A stretch of 29,372 nucleotides of DNA from CAYFUF01 sp964346245 (GCA_964346245.1 CAYFUF010000019.1:1-29372), one strand, 5' to 3'. Shown: positions 8,345 to 15,715, numbered from the stretch's first letter. Program-made: numbers and translations. The notes: a model not told the origin generated them from the letters alone.

Positions 8345-9676
8345 CTACCGCCATTCGCGGCCGCTTGCCTCCACTGCGTTCATGCCGCCGAGGATGACGG
8401 AGCAGTCGCATCCTGCCTTTTCTAGGAGGGAGGAGGCGATGGTTGCGCGGATGCCGCTGGCGCAGAGGATGTGGTAGTGCTTGCTGGGGTCTAGATCGTC
8501 CAGGTGCTGGTCGAGGACTTGGAGGGGGATGTGGACCCGGTTGGTGAAGACGTCCTTGTAGTCGTCCTTGTCCAGCTCGTCTTGTTTGCGGACGTCGAGG
8601 ATGAGGGCGTCCTTGTCCAGGTCTTGGACTTGGATGAAGGCGGTTTGGACGACTTCCTTGTCGGCATTTTGCAGGTCGCTTTGGTAGCCGTCCCTGGAGT
8701 GGTAGATTGGGCCGTCGTAGGCCATCCTCCTTGCCGTCCAAAACAGGTCATCGACCGTTTCCTCAGGCAGGTAGTCGGTGATGAGGTGGAGGGGGGAGCC
8801 CACGTTAACGAACCAGCCAAGGTAGGAGGAGAATTCGGCGTGGTTGATGTGGAGGACGTTCTTTTCGTGGAGACCTAGGTAGGCGGCCTGGTCCCGGCAG
8901 TCGATGTCAACGGCGGGATGGCCCGCGTAGGTGTAGCCATCGAAGAAGAGGGGGTCAGCGGGGCCGCGGAGGTTGTACTCTTCGACGGTGTTGAAGTAGT
9001 GAGGCTTGAGGCGCATGTAGCCGTGCATTTTCACAAACTCGTCCTCGGTGGCTTGGAGCAGCTTGTTGGTCTTGCGCTCGAAGCCCAAGGTGGAATAGGG
9101 CCTGTCCTCGATAGACGACCCACAGGCAGAACCAGGGCCATGCGCAGGCATCAACACCACCCCGTCATCCAAGGTCCCATAGACATCGTGGAGGGAGTGG
9201 TAGAGCTTGCGGGTCATCTCCTCAAGCTTATCTTGACCGTAGAAGTCGGTGCGGCCGGCATCGCCAAAGAAGAGGCAGTCGCCCGAGAAGAGGAAGATAT
9301 CCGCGTCGCGTTCGGAGACGACGTAGGAGAGGTGGCCGAGGGTATGGCCCGGCGTATGTAGGACACGAAGGGTCAGCTGTCCAAAAGTGAAGCTATCGCC
9401 GTCCTCAATTAAGGTGCCCGTCTCGTAGGGCAGGTCGTCGTGGGCAGACCGGTAGAGGGGGGCCTCTGCCAGCTCAGCCAGGAGGGGGCCGCCGGTTACG
9501 ATGTCCTCATTGCGGTGGGTCTCGAAGACGCCTTTGATGACGACATTGTGCTTTCTTGCCAGCTTCAGGTAGACATCGACGTCTCGACGGGGGTCGAGGA
9601 CGAAGGCGTCGCCCTCACTAGCAATCATATAGGAGTAGTGGTCTAATAGGGGGGTGCATATTTTTTCTACGATCAT
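8345..9676 (-). CDS. Metallo-beta-lactamase fold hydrolase fused to a rhodanese domain (persulfide-dioxygenase-like)
   Basis: The 443-residue protein has an N-terminal MBL domain (about 1-250) and a C-terminal rhodanese domain (about 345-443) with the active-site loop Leu-Cys-Ala-Ser-Gly-Ile-Arg near residue 405. Metal-site motifs are His-Thr-Pro-Gly-His at 107-111, Ser-Gly-Asp at 131-133 and Pro-Ala-His-Gly with His179. The first motif reads Thr-His-Arg-Asn-Glu-Asp at 53-58 instead of the usual His-x-His-x-Asp-His, so the metal site is altered on one side. Fusions of this kind act on glutathione or other low-molecular-weight persulfides. The gene start overlaps the stop of the thioredoxin-like gene by 4 bases (ATGA), so the pair is translationally coupled and probably handles sulfane sulfur together. 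Confidence 0.85.
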   Translation of the reverse strand: MIVEKICTPLLDHYSYMIASEGDAFVLDPRRDVDVYLKLARKHNVVIKGVFETHRNEDIVTGGPLLAELAEAPLYRSAHDDLPYETGTLIEDGDSFTFGQLTLRVLHTPGHTLGHLSYVVSERDADIFLFSGDCLFFGDAGRTDFYGQDKLEEMTRKLYHSLHDVYGTLDDGVVLMPAHGPGSACGSSIEDRPYSTLGFERKTNKLLQATEDEFVKMHGYMRLKPHYFNTVEEYNLRGPADPLFFDGYTYAGHPAVDIDCRDQAAYLGLHEKNVLHINHAEFSSYLGWFVNVGSPLHLITDYLPEETVDDLFWTARRMAYDGPIYHSRDGYQSDLQNADKEVVQTAFIQVQDLDKDALILDVRKQDELDKDDYKDVFTNRVHIPLQVLDQHLDDLDPSKHYHILCASGIRATIASSLLEKAGCDCSVILGGMNAVEASGREWR

Positions 9677-10005
9677 TGGTCTTGATTCCTTTCTACTTCT
9701 TGGTAAGCGGTTACGATTTCACGAATCTGTTCTAGGTCGATGAAGCGCCCCTGCCGGTGCACTTCTTTGCCTTCGTAGTAAATCAGGATGACAGGCGCGG
9801 TGTAGAGGTTCATCTGTCCGCGGGCCATCCCCATCTCATCCACATCAATGGCATAGACCGGGATGTCCAGCTCTTTGGCTAAAGAATCCACGAGCGGTGC
9901 CGTATCCTGGCACACGATGCAAAGCGGACTCTTGGCATAGAATAAAAGCAGCTTCTCCGTATCCGCCACTTCCTGTATCTGATCAAAATGGGTTATGTCG
10001 ATCAT
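9673..10005 (-). CDS. Thioredoxin-like protein with Cys-Ile-Val-Cys active site
   Basis: The 110-residue thioredoxin fold has Ser-Pro-Leu-Cys-Ile-Val-Cys about 30 residues in, and a Thr-Ala-Pro-Val segment carrying the cis-Pro opposite the active site. The start is chosen at ATG 10005 because a perfect AAAGGAGG lies 5 bases upstream; an upstream TTG at 10023 would place that ribosome site inside the coding sequence. Trp is absent before the first Cys (usual motif Trp-Cys-Gly-Pro-Cys), which points to a specialised partner. The stop overlaps the start of the persulfide-hydrolase-like gene, so it probably reduces the product or intermediate of that enzyme. This function is inferred from context. 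Confidence 0.82.
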   Translation of the reverse strand: MIDITHFDQIQEVADTEKLLLFYAKSPLCIVCQDTAPLVDSLAKELDIPVYAIDVDEMGMARGQMNLYTAPVILIYYEGKEVHRQGRFIDLEQIREIVTAYQEVERNQDQ

Positions 10006-10164
10006 CTGGGCCTCCTTTTTCAATTCTCTGTTACCTACTTACTAATATATAGGAAAAAAAATAAATTTACAGTCTTCTGAAAAGATTGGAACGTTTTGAG
10101 ACGTTTGTGGGGCGCAAACAATATAAAAAAGGTATTGTGTCCTTTAGGACGGACTTGATTATGG

Positions 10165-10210
10165 CTAACAAAAGAAGGGGGGCTGCGTCAGCTTGCTGAC
10201 ACAGCCCCCC
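10165..10210 (-). terminator. Terminator downstream of tRNA-Leu
   Basis: On the minus strand the sequence runs GGGGGGCTGTGTCAGC, AA, GCTGACGCAGCCCCCC and then TTCTTTTG: a 16-bp stem with one mismatch and a T-rich tail. Confidence 0.85.
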
Positions 10211-10227
10211 AATCTGGGCAATAAAAA

Positions 10228-10311
10228 TGCAGGTGAAGGGATTCGAACCCCCACGAACTTGCGTTCACTAGACCCTGAATCTAGCGCGTCTGCCAGTTTC
10301 GCCACACCTGC
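10228..10311 (-). tRNA. tRNA-Leu (CAG)
   Basis: The minus-strand cloverleaf has acceptor arms GCAGGTG and CACCTGC with discriminator A at 10228. The anticodon stem CTAGA/TCTAG carries loop TTCAGGG, which gives anticodon CAG. There is a long class II variable arm, as expected for tRNA-Leu, and the T-loop reads GGTTCGAATCC. CCA is not encoded; T residues follow directly. A consensus promoter lies 11 bases upstream. Confidence 0.96.
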
Positions 10312-10321
10312 TTAGAGTTTG

Positions 10322-10350
10322 AGAATAATCCTAAATCGCTTTGCTGTCAA
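10322..10350 (-). promoter_or_regulatory. Sigma-A-type promoter of tRNA-Leu
   Basis: On the minus strand TTGACA (10350-10345) and TATTCT (10327-10322) are separated by 17 bases, ending 11 bases before the mature tRNA 5' end. Confidence 0.82.
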
Positions 10351-10460
10351 GTGTTTTGTGCATGGCCCTATTAAAATGGGCGAGGGGTTTGGGGGGATGC
10401 CTTGTGCAAATCATTTCCCTAATCGTGTTAAAAAAAGAGCAAGCAAATGCCAATGCTGGG

Positions 10461-10490
10461 TATAATGAAAAGAGCGGTGGCCGAGCCACC
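10461..10490 (+). promoter_or_regulatory. Probable -10 box and leader hairpin of the thioesterase gene
   Basis: TATAAT at 10461-10466 is followed by a small GGTGGC/GCCACC hairpin at 10476-10490, and the ribosome site lies just beyond. No good -35 hexamer is visible 16-18 bases upstream. Confidence 0.5.
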
Positions 10491-10506
10491 AACAAAGGAG
10501 GATGTT

Positions 10507-10860
10507 ATGAAAACGAAGACATTTCACGTAGAAGACAAGCATGCCGCCAGCGCGATCGCGTCGGGTGCGCTGCACGTGCTGGGAACGCCTGCTTTGGTGG
10601 GCTTTCTGGAGAATCTAGCTTTTGAGGACAGCCAGGAGCTGTGCGAGGAAGGCAAGACGACGGTGGGGTCGGCGATGAATATGAATCACCTGGCACCAAC
10701 GAAGATTGGGGAGGATGTGGAAATCCGCCTGCTGTCGAGAATCGTTGATGGCAAGAAGATTTCCTATGAGCTGGAGGCGGTTGAGGGCGACAAGCAAATT
10801 GCCACCGCCCACCATGTGCGCTTTGTTGTGGATGCGGCGCGCTTCATGGGCAATCTCTAA
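10507..10860 (+). CDS. Hotdog-fold thioesterase, fluoroacetyl-CoA thioesterase (FlK)-like
   Basis: The 117-residue protein matches the FlK-like hotdog family: an N-terminal Ala-Leu-His-Val-Leu-Gly-Thr-Pro-Ala-Leu stretch, the central helix ending in Phe-Leu-Glu-Asn, Val-Gly-Ser-Ala-Met-Asn-Met-Asn-His-Leu-Ala-Pro-Thr, and a C-terminal Ala-His-His-Val-Arg-Phe-Val-Val-Asp. Family members hydrolyse acyl-CoAs using Thr, Glu and His residues. In anaerobes without fluoroacetate the substrate is probably another small acyl-CoA, which I cannot name. The start at 10507 is supported by AAAGGAGG 6-8 bases upstream; a longer frame beginning at 10447 would run through the leader hairpin and the ribosome site. 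A GGGGGC/GCCCCC hairpin at 10873-10895, with only two T after it, may be a weak terminator. Confidence 0.85.
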   Translation: MKTKTFHVEDKHAASAIASGALHVLGTPALVGFLENLAFEDSQELCEEGKTTVGSAMNMNHLAPTKIGEDVEIRLLSRIVDGKKISYELEAVEGDKQIATAHHVRFVVDAARFMGNL

Positions 10861-11009
10861 GTCGTTTGGGGTGGGGGCTGTAATTGCATGCCCCCTTCCA
10901 ACTTGTTTAGGGCTTTGTGGCGGGTGGATTGCCCTTAGCGGATTTTCGCGATTTCGGTGCTAGATGGCTCTGCGGCGCCTGATGCCTGCGGCGCCTAGTA
11001 GAAAGGAAA

Positions 11010-12215
11010 TTGTTGAAGGTGAATTCAAGTCAGAGAAGAGAGAGAAATACGCATTTTATCTGGAAGGTGGCGATTCTTGTGGTCGCAGCACTTCTGGTTA
11101 TTTATTCTAGTCAGATTTTTGCGGCCCTATCGAGGCTGCTATCGGCCTTTATGCCCTTTTTCATCGGCTTCGGTGTTTTTTATATTTGGAGCTTGATTGT
11201 AAACCCCCTGGAGAGGCTTTTGTTTTCTAAGCTGGAGGGGACCAAGATTGGCAAGTTCAAGCGGCCAATTACGATCGTCCTGAGCCTGATCATCTTGGTG
11301 GGTATTATTGCACTTATTCTATATATTGTCGTGCCCCAGCTCTTCGACTCCTTCCGCGTCCTCGCTAGTTCTCTGCCCAAGGTGGCGGAGGATTTCAGGG
11401 ACTGGCTCCTTCGGGTAACGGAGGATGTGAACTGGCTGCAGGATTCCAGAGAGCAGATTCAGAACATGGACGTCAACTGGCAATTCATGCTGGAGCAGGC
11501 GGCACAAAACTTTGAAGGCAGCCTCAGCGGCATCTTGGGGTCTACCTTTAATTTTGCCACCTCCTTCATCGGCATGTTTGTCACCATCCTGACTTCCTTC
11601 ATCTTTGCCCTCTACTTCTTGGCGGGCAAGGAGCGGTTGGGCAGAAGCGTCAACAGCCTACTGAAGGCCTACGCTAAGCCAAAAACCAGGGAAAGATTCT
11701 ACTATACGACGGGCATCATCAGCGACACCTTTGCCAACTTCTTCCGAGGACAGATTATTGACGCCTTCATTGTTGGTGTCCTCCTCTTTATTGCCATGAC
11801 CATTACCCGCCTCCCATACTCCTTGAGTATCAGCGTGGTGGTCATGGTCACCGCCCTCATTCCCATGGTGGGTGCCTTCATCGGTGGCGGCATCGGCTTC
11901 ATCATGATTGCCGCCAGCAGCTTTGAGCAGGGCTTCCTCTTCCTGGTCGTCCTTGTCATCGTCCAGCAGCTGGAAGGCGACCTGATCTATCCCCGCATCG
12001 TGGGCGATTCCATCGGCCTTCCCGGCATCTGGGTCTTCCTTGCCATCATCGTCGCCGGCTCCCTCTTCGGACCGATGGGCATGCTCATCGCCGTCCCTAT
12101 CACTGCCTCCGCCTACAAGATCCTCCGCAACGACGTCAACAGCCGAATCAGTGAGGCCGAGAAGCGCAACCTAGAGGATGAGATTGAGGACCAGGACTTG
12201 GAGCAGCCGGTTTAG
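11010..12215 (+). CDS. AI-2E family transporter (TqsA/PerM-type permease)
   Basis: The 401-residue membrane protein has an early pair of hydrophobic helices (about 17-70), a long soluble segment (about 125-180) and a second cluster of helices. It ends with the family signature region Ile-Pro-Met-Val-Gly-Ala, Gly-Asp-Leu-Ile-Tyr-Pro-Arg-Ile-Val-Gly-Asp, then Gly-Pro-Met-Gly-Met-Leu-Ile-Ala-Val-Pro. Members export autoinducer-2 or act as Na/H antiporters; substrate cannot be read from sequence. Translation starts at TTG (11010 or 11013) behind GAAAGGAAA. Its stop is only about 25 bases from composite repeat copy B, and no separate terminator is seen, so the transcript may run into the repeat. 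Just upstream, GGCGCC repeats at 10971-10995 could form a leader hairpin. Confidence 0.88.
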   Translation: MLKVNSSQRRERNTHFIWKVAILVVAALLVIYSSQIFAALSRLLSAFMPFFIGFGVFYIWSLIVNPLERLLFSKLEGTKIGKFKRPITIVLSLIILVGIIALILYIVVPQLFDSFRVLASSLPKVAEDFRDWLLRVTEDVNWLQDSREQIQNMDVNWQFMLEQAAQNFEGSLSGILGSTFNFATSFIGMFVTILTSFIFALYFLAGKERLGRSVNSLLKAYAKPKTRERFYYTTGIISDTFANFFRGQIIDAFIVGVLLFIAMTITRLPYSLSISVVVMVTALIPMVGAFIGGGIGFIMIAASSFEQGFLFLVVLVIVQQLEGDLIYPRIVGDSIGLPGIWVFLAIIVAGSLFGPMGMLIAVPITASAYKILRNDVNSRISEAEKRNLEDEIEDQDLEQPV

Positions 12216-12238
12216 GTTCTTGATGTTTCTGGGCGGGG

Positions 12239-12826
12239 TGTCCCAACATGTCCCAAGACCTGAGCTTGTCATACCAAATTCCACTTTTCTTTGATTTGTG
12301 GGGTCGGCTGCGGCGAACTTTTCATACCAAATTCCATTTTTCTTTGATTTGTGGGGNNNNNNNNNNNNNNNNNNNNNNNNNNNNNNNNNNNNNNNNNNNN
12401 NNNNNNNNNNNNNNNNNNNNNNNNNNNNNNNNNNNNNNNNNNNNNNNNNNNNNNNNTTTTCTTTGATTTGTGGGGGCCATGTGGGTGGATCTAGTCATAC
12501 CAAATGGCCCTTTTTCTTAATTTGGGGGGACTAATGACAGCGAAATCGACCTACCAAATTTTACTTTTCTTTGATTTGGTATGACGCGGGCCATTTTTTC
12601 GACCTACCAAATTCCACTTTTCTTGATTTGGGGGGACAGGGGACAGGGGGCCGCGGTTTGGGCCGCCGTGGGCGCCCAAACCGCACCAGGGCGCGGGGTG
12701 CGCTGGTCGCTTCTTGTATCGCCGTCGATAGCACGGGCCGAAAGCGTCCCAGGGAATCAGGAGCCGCGCCCTTTTCGGCGAAATCGCCGCCTGCGGCGGC
12801 ATTTCGCCTGCCCCCGTCCTGTGGGG
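12239..12826 (+). repeat. Composite intergenic repeat, copy B, interrupted by a 100-N gap
   Basis: The left border motif GTCCCAACATGTCCCAAG is at 12239-12256. Units begin at 12270, 12323, 12496, 12550 and 12603. Removing the gap and the 19-base duplicated flank puts the third unit 54 bases after the second, so the unit order and spacing (53, 54, 54, 53) match the other copies. The GC module runs from about 12645 to 12818: GCGGTTTGGGC pairing with GCCCAAACCGC, then GGCGAAAT, GCCGCC, GGCGGC and ATTTCGCC forming the second hairpin. It sits between convergent gene ends. Confidence 0.88.
12357..12456. other. Assembly gap of 100 N inside repeat copy B, flanks overlapping
   Basis: The 19 bases before the gap (12338-12356) equal the 19 after it (12457-12475). 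Collapsing them restores the 54-bp unit spacing exactly, so this is probably an overlap that the scaffolder failed to merge, or a collapsed repeat, and not missing sequence. Confidence 0.8.
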
Positions 12827-12852
12827 TGTCTTAAGATGGCCCTCGAAAAAGA

Positions 12853-12890
12853 AAAAGCGGATTAGTTGAAGGGTCAACTAATCCGCTTTT
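12853..12890 (-). terminator. Terminator that contains the stop codon of the MocA-YqeB gene
   Basis: AAAAGCGGATTAGTTGA and its exact complement form a 17-bp stem with an AGGG loop; on the minus strand a T-rich tail follows. The TAG stop of the gene (12880-12878) lies in the stem, so a ribosome completing the gene would sit on the hairpin. The flanking A and T runs make it bidirectional, and it may also end transcripts coming from copy B. Confidence 0.85.
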
Positions 12891-14251
12891 ATTATTGCTC
12901 GGACGACGCTGCGGCCCAGTGTAATTGCCTTGTCGGAGATGGTGAAGGCAAGGCTTGGGTCGGGGCGGGGGTCGACGTCGGCGATTTTGAGGCCCTTGTG
13001 GACGGGGTAGCCGTCGAAGATGAGGCCTCGGAGGATGCCATTGATTTTGGCATGGACCGGTTCACCGTCAATGCTGGCGATAGTGTCGTTGGCGCGGACT
13101 AGGTCGCCGATTTGGGCAATGCGGGTCAGGGTGCCGGAGGTGGGGGCGTGGATTACCCGGTTTTCCGCCTCTCCCGCGAGAAGGCCCGGCACACCCGTGT
13201 TGGGCAGGGGGCTGCCGGAATAGATGACCTCGCCCAGGTGGGGGCCTCGCATGGTTTCGATGGCCATGTGGCAGTCAATGGGCGCCGTGAAGCCAGGGCC
13301 CAGGCCGATAACGGTGGGGGCCATCCGCTTTTCAGTCCCCAAATTCCTCTTGGCGATGATTGCATCAACCAGCACGCCAGGACGATAGATGTTGATTCTA
13401 TCCAGGTTGGGGTCGAGGAGGATGGGCACAAGGCCCTGCTTGGCTAGGGCATCGGCCTCCGCCCAACTGCTCACAAGCTGGGCGGTGACGCCTTGGATTT
13501 CCTTTTTGCCGCCCTCCATAATGGCGGAGGCGAAGGAAACCTCGGTGCGAATGCAGCTGGGTCTTGGTGTTTCTGTGATGATGACCGGATAGCCATTTTT
13601 TACCAGCTCATAGACGATGCCCGAGGCAAGATCTCCGCCCCCTCTGACCAGAACGAGGCACTTGTTGGTTAGGTTGTAGAATTCTTTTATCGTGTCGATG
13701 TCTTCCAGCTCCACGATGGTGTCAATCTCGTGTGTTATGACCCGGTCGGGATATTGGCTGATGACTTGTTTGCCGCCGGTATCGCCTTCGAGGTGCTCGA
13801 AAGCTGTCAAGAGATCAATCGGAAAGATGACCGGCGCCCCCCTCTTGCCGTCGATTTGGGGGATGATGATAGAATCGCTATTCTCCAAAAAATCTTCCAT
13901 CAGGGCGTTCATCGTCGCCGCTGACATATAGGGCTGGTCGGCCATGATAAAGGCAAAGCCGCACGCCCCTTTGTCGATGTGGGGCAGGCTCTTTACGATG
14001 GATGAGCTGATGCCATCCTCCGGATGGTTGTTTATGACCACCTTAATCCTGCGCTTGCTGACCGATGTATCCACCAAGTGCTCGTTATCTGGGCTAGTGA
14101 CGAGGATGATCTCATCAAAGTTGGCCGCCTCCACATTGCCGATTACCTGCTGCAATATGGTGTCCTTGTGGGGGTTGACCAAAAGACCCAACTTGTTTTG
14201 GCCCATCCGCTTGGACTTACCAGCAGCAAGTATAATGGCTGTAATTCTCAT
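12878..14251 (-). CDS. yqeB: MocA/MobA-like nucleotidyltransferase fused to YqeB (selenium-dependent molybdenum hydroxylase maturation)
   Basis: The 457-residue protein joins two domains. Residues 1-195 are a molybdopterin cytidylyltransferase-like NTP transferase, with Leu-Ala-Ala-Gly-Lys-Ser-Lys-Arg-Met-Gly at 8-17, Met-Ala-Asp-Gln-Pro at 103-107 and Gly-Asp-Thr-Gly-Gly-Lys at 156-161. Residues 198-457 are YqeB (EF2563 family), beginning Val-Arg-Gly-Gly-Gly-Asp-Leu-Ala-Ser-Gly at 202-211. YqeB proteins occur with selenium-dependent molybdenum hydroxylases such as purine hydroxylase and are thought to help build the Se-containing cofactor. The first domain would add CMP to molybdopterin. The start overlaps the end of yqeC by 35 bases, so this is one operon. 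No hydroxylase or selD is in the window. Confidence 0.88.
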   Translation of the reverse strand: MRITAIILAAGKSKRMGQNKLGLLVNPHKDTILQQVIGNVEAANFDEIILVTSPDNEHLVDTSVSKRRIKVVINNHPEDGISSSIVKSLPHIDKGACGFAFIMADQPYMSAATMNALMEDFLENSDSIIIPQIDGKRGAPVIFPIDLLTAFEHLEGDTGGKQVISQYPDRVITHEIDTIVELEDIDTIKEFYNLTNKCLVLVRGGGDLASGIVYELVKNGYPVIITETPRPSCIRTEVSFASAIMEGGKKEIQGVTAQLVSSWAEADALAKQGLVPILLDPNLDRINIYRPGVLVDAIIAKRNLGTEKRMAPTVIGLGPGFTAPIDCHMAIETMRGPHLGEVIYSGSPLPNTGVPGLLAGEAENRVIHAPTSGTLTRIAQIGDLVRANDTIASIDGEPVHAKINGILRGLIFDGYPVHKGLKIADVDPRPDPSLAFTISDKAITLGRSVVRAIIKAD

Positions 14252-14999
14252 CTTGCATCTCCTTCACACTCAGCGCGAACGCCCGGTCGATGACCCCTCT
14301 TTGCCGCACGCGGTCGACGACTTCCTCTGCATTCAGGGCGCTCTTCTCATCCTCACACCGACTCAAGACCAAGACCCTGTCGCCGCAAGCTCCCTTGAAG
14401 AGGCCGTCCTGGTGGCAGATTATGTCCACCAATAAGTCGATGTTTATGAGGTCTGGGGTATGGCCCGTTTTCTTGACATAACCCGCCAAATGATAGAAAT
14501 TCGTCTCGTCCACCTTCGCACCAACCAGGTCGATGGGGATGACCCCAATCGTCACCTGAGTCTCCTTCGGCACCACCGGCTCCGTCTTTTTCCACCACTT
14601 GAGGGGCAACTTCCTTGCCCCATCCGCCTCGATCAGCGTGGTGGCCGGCAAGCTCGCCAGGTAGGCTGCCCCCTTTGCATCGATGCCATGCAGCTTATCC
14701 TCAATGGTGGGGGAAAGTCCCTCGTGCACCAGGATGGTTTGCGGCTTTGTCCCCTCCTGCAGGACCTCGCCATGTGCGACAGCCTCCTTGAGGTCCACGA
14801 CCGCCGCGTAAGCGCGGTCGTGGGTGTCTGCCGGCGGCCGCATCATCTTGGTCGTTGTTGTCATGATAATATTCGTCTCACCGCGGGCCATGCCCCCAAG
14901 CCACAACATCAACGCCGTCTTTCCGCCCGATCCCACGATTGATATCATCTTGTGGTCAGTCAGCCCAAAATCCCTTCGCACCCGCTTTGCGTTTTCCAT
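14217..14999 (-). CDS. yqeC: YqeC, selenium-dependent hydroxylase accessory protein (P-loop-type)
   Basis: The 260-residue protein carries the YqeC signature: Ile-Val-Gly-Ser-Gly-Gly-Lys-Thr at 21-28 as nucleotide-binding loop, a Thr-Thr-Thr-Thr-Lys-Met strand, and Ile-Glu-Ala-Asp-Gly-Ala-Arg-Lys-Leu-Pro-Leu-Lys in the middle. Homologues are found almost only with YqeB and selenium-dependent molybdenum hydroxylases, where they are presumed to act in cofactor insertion or selenation. It is the first gene of a two-gene unit, overlapping the MocA-YqeB fusion by 35 bases. An extended -10 promoter lies 30 bases upstream, at the very edge of composite repeat copy C. Confidence 0.88.
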   Translation of the reverse strand: MENAKRVRRDFGLTDHKMISIVGSGGKTALMLWLGGMARGETNIIMTTTTKMMRPPADTHDRAYAAVVDLKEAVAHGEVLQEGTKPQTILVHEGLSPTIEDKLHGIDAKGAAYLASLPATTLIEADGARKLPLKWWKKTEPVVPKETQVTIGVIPIDLVGAKVDETNFYHLAGYVKKTGHTPDLINIDLLVDIICHQDGLFKGACGDRVLVLSRCEDEKSALNAEEVVDRVRQRGVIDRAFALSVKEMQDENYSHYTCCW

Positions 15000-15028
15000 G
15001 CTCCCCCCTAACTTTTCCTCTAGGCTGC

Positions 15029-15037
15029 ATTATAGCA
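15029..15037 (-). promoter_or_regulatory. Extended -10 promoter of the yqeC operon
   Basis: Read on the minus strand the sequence is TGCTATAAT, a consensus -10 with the TGn extension; no convincing -35 is seen. The surrounding plus-strand stretch CATTATAGCAAATATGG recurs with one change upstream of the MATE gene (22520-22536), where it also borders a composite repeat. Confidence 0.7.
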
Positions 15038-15060
15038 AATATGGGGTGGGGGGAGGAAGG

Positions 15061-15634
15061 TTTTGGGCCATGGCGGGGGCCGCGGTTTGGGCCGCCTGCG
15101 GCGCCCAAACCGCACCAGGGCGCGGGGTGGCTAGTCGCTTTTTCTATCATCGCCTATGACGCGGGTCAAAAGCACCCCAGGGCTTCAGGGCCCGCGCCCT
15201 TTTGGCGAAATCGCCGCCTGCGGCGGCATTTCGCCTGCCCCCGCCTCCGTCGCCACGTCGGGTGTGGTGTCCCAACATGGCCCAAGTCCTGAACCTTTCA
15301 TACCAAATTCCGATTTTCCTCGATTTGTGGGGTCGCCCGCGGCGAACTTTTCATACCAAATTCCACTTTTCTTTGATTTGTGGGGTCGCCCGCCGGCGAT
15401 ATAGTCATACCAAATGGCCCTTTTTCTTGATTTGTGGGGACTGATGGCGGTGATATCGACCTACCAAATTGCAGTTTTCTTTGTTTTGGTATGTCACGGG
15501 CCGTTTTCTTGACCTACCAAATTTCGTTTTTCTCTCTTTTGGTATGACGCGGGCCATTTTTCCGACCTACCAAATTTCACTATTCTTTGATTTGGGGGGA
15601 CGGGGGCATGGCCCAAGTGGCTTAGACGTCCCAA
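15061..15634 (+). repeat. Composite intergenic repeat, copy C, with modules in the reverse order
   Basis: Here the GC module comes first (about 15073-15243: GCGGTTTGGGC with GCCCAAACCGC, then the GGCGAAAT/ATTTCGCC hairpin ending CTGCCCCCGCC). The border motif GTCCCAACATGGCCC follows at 15269-15283. Six units then start at 15299, 15352, 15406, 15460, 15513 and 15566 (spacings 53, 54, 54, 53, 53). CATGGCCCAAG recurs at 15608-15618. In the other copies the array precedes the GC module. It lies upstream of yqeC and downstream of the broken atoE. No gene is seen in 15000-15780. Confidence 0.88.
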
Positions 15635-15715
15635 AACGTCCAAAGCCCCGCCTAAAGCCCCAGCACCACCTAGAACTCAAGCCACCCCGCAACCCCCCAA
15701 CCTAAAACTCCAACA

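Noticed and set aside
9673..10023. TTG start at 10023 for the thioredoxin-like gene
   Set aside because: The coding sequence would then include a perfect AAAGGAGG ribosome site placed 5 bases before the ATG at 10005.
10969..10998. Terminator between the thioesterase and the AI-2E permease
   Set aside because: The GGCGCC repeats can form a hairpin but no T-tract follows.
15299..15600. CRISPR array, because of the regular 53/54-bp periodicity
   Set aside because: Units diverge from one another within a locus, the sequences between them are the same at different loci, and there are no cas genes. Real CRISPR spacers would be unique.
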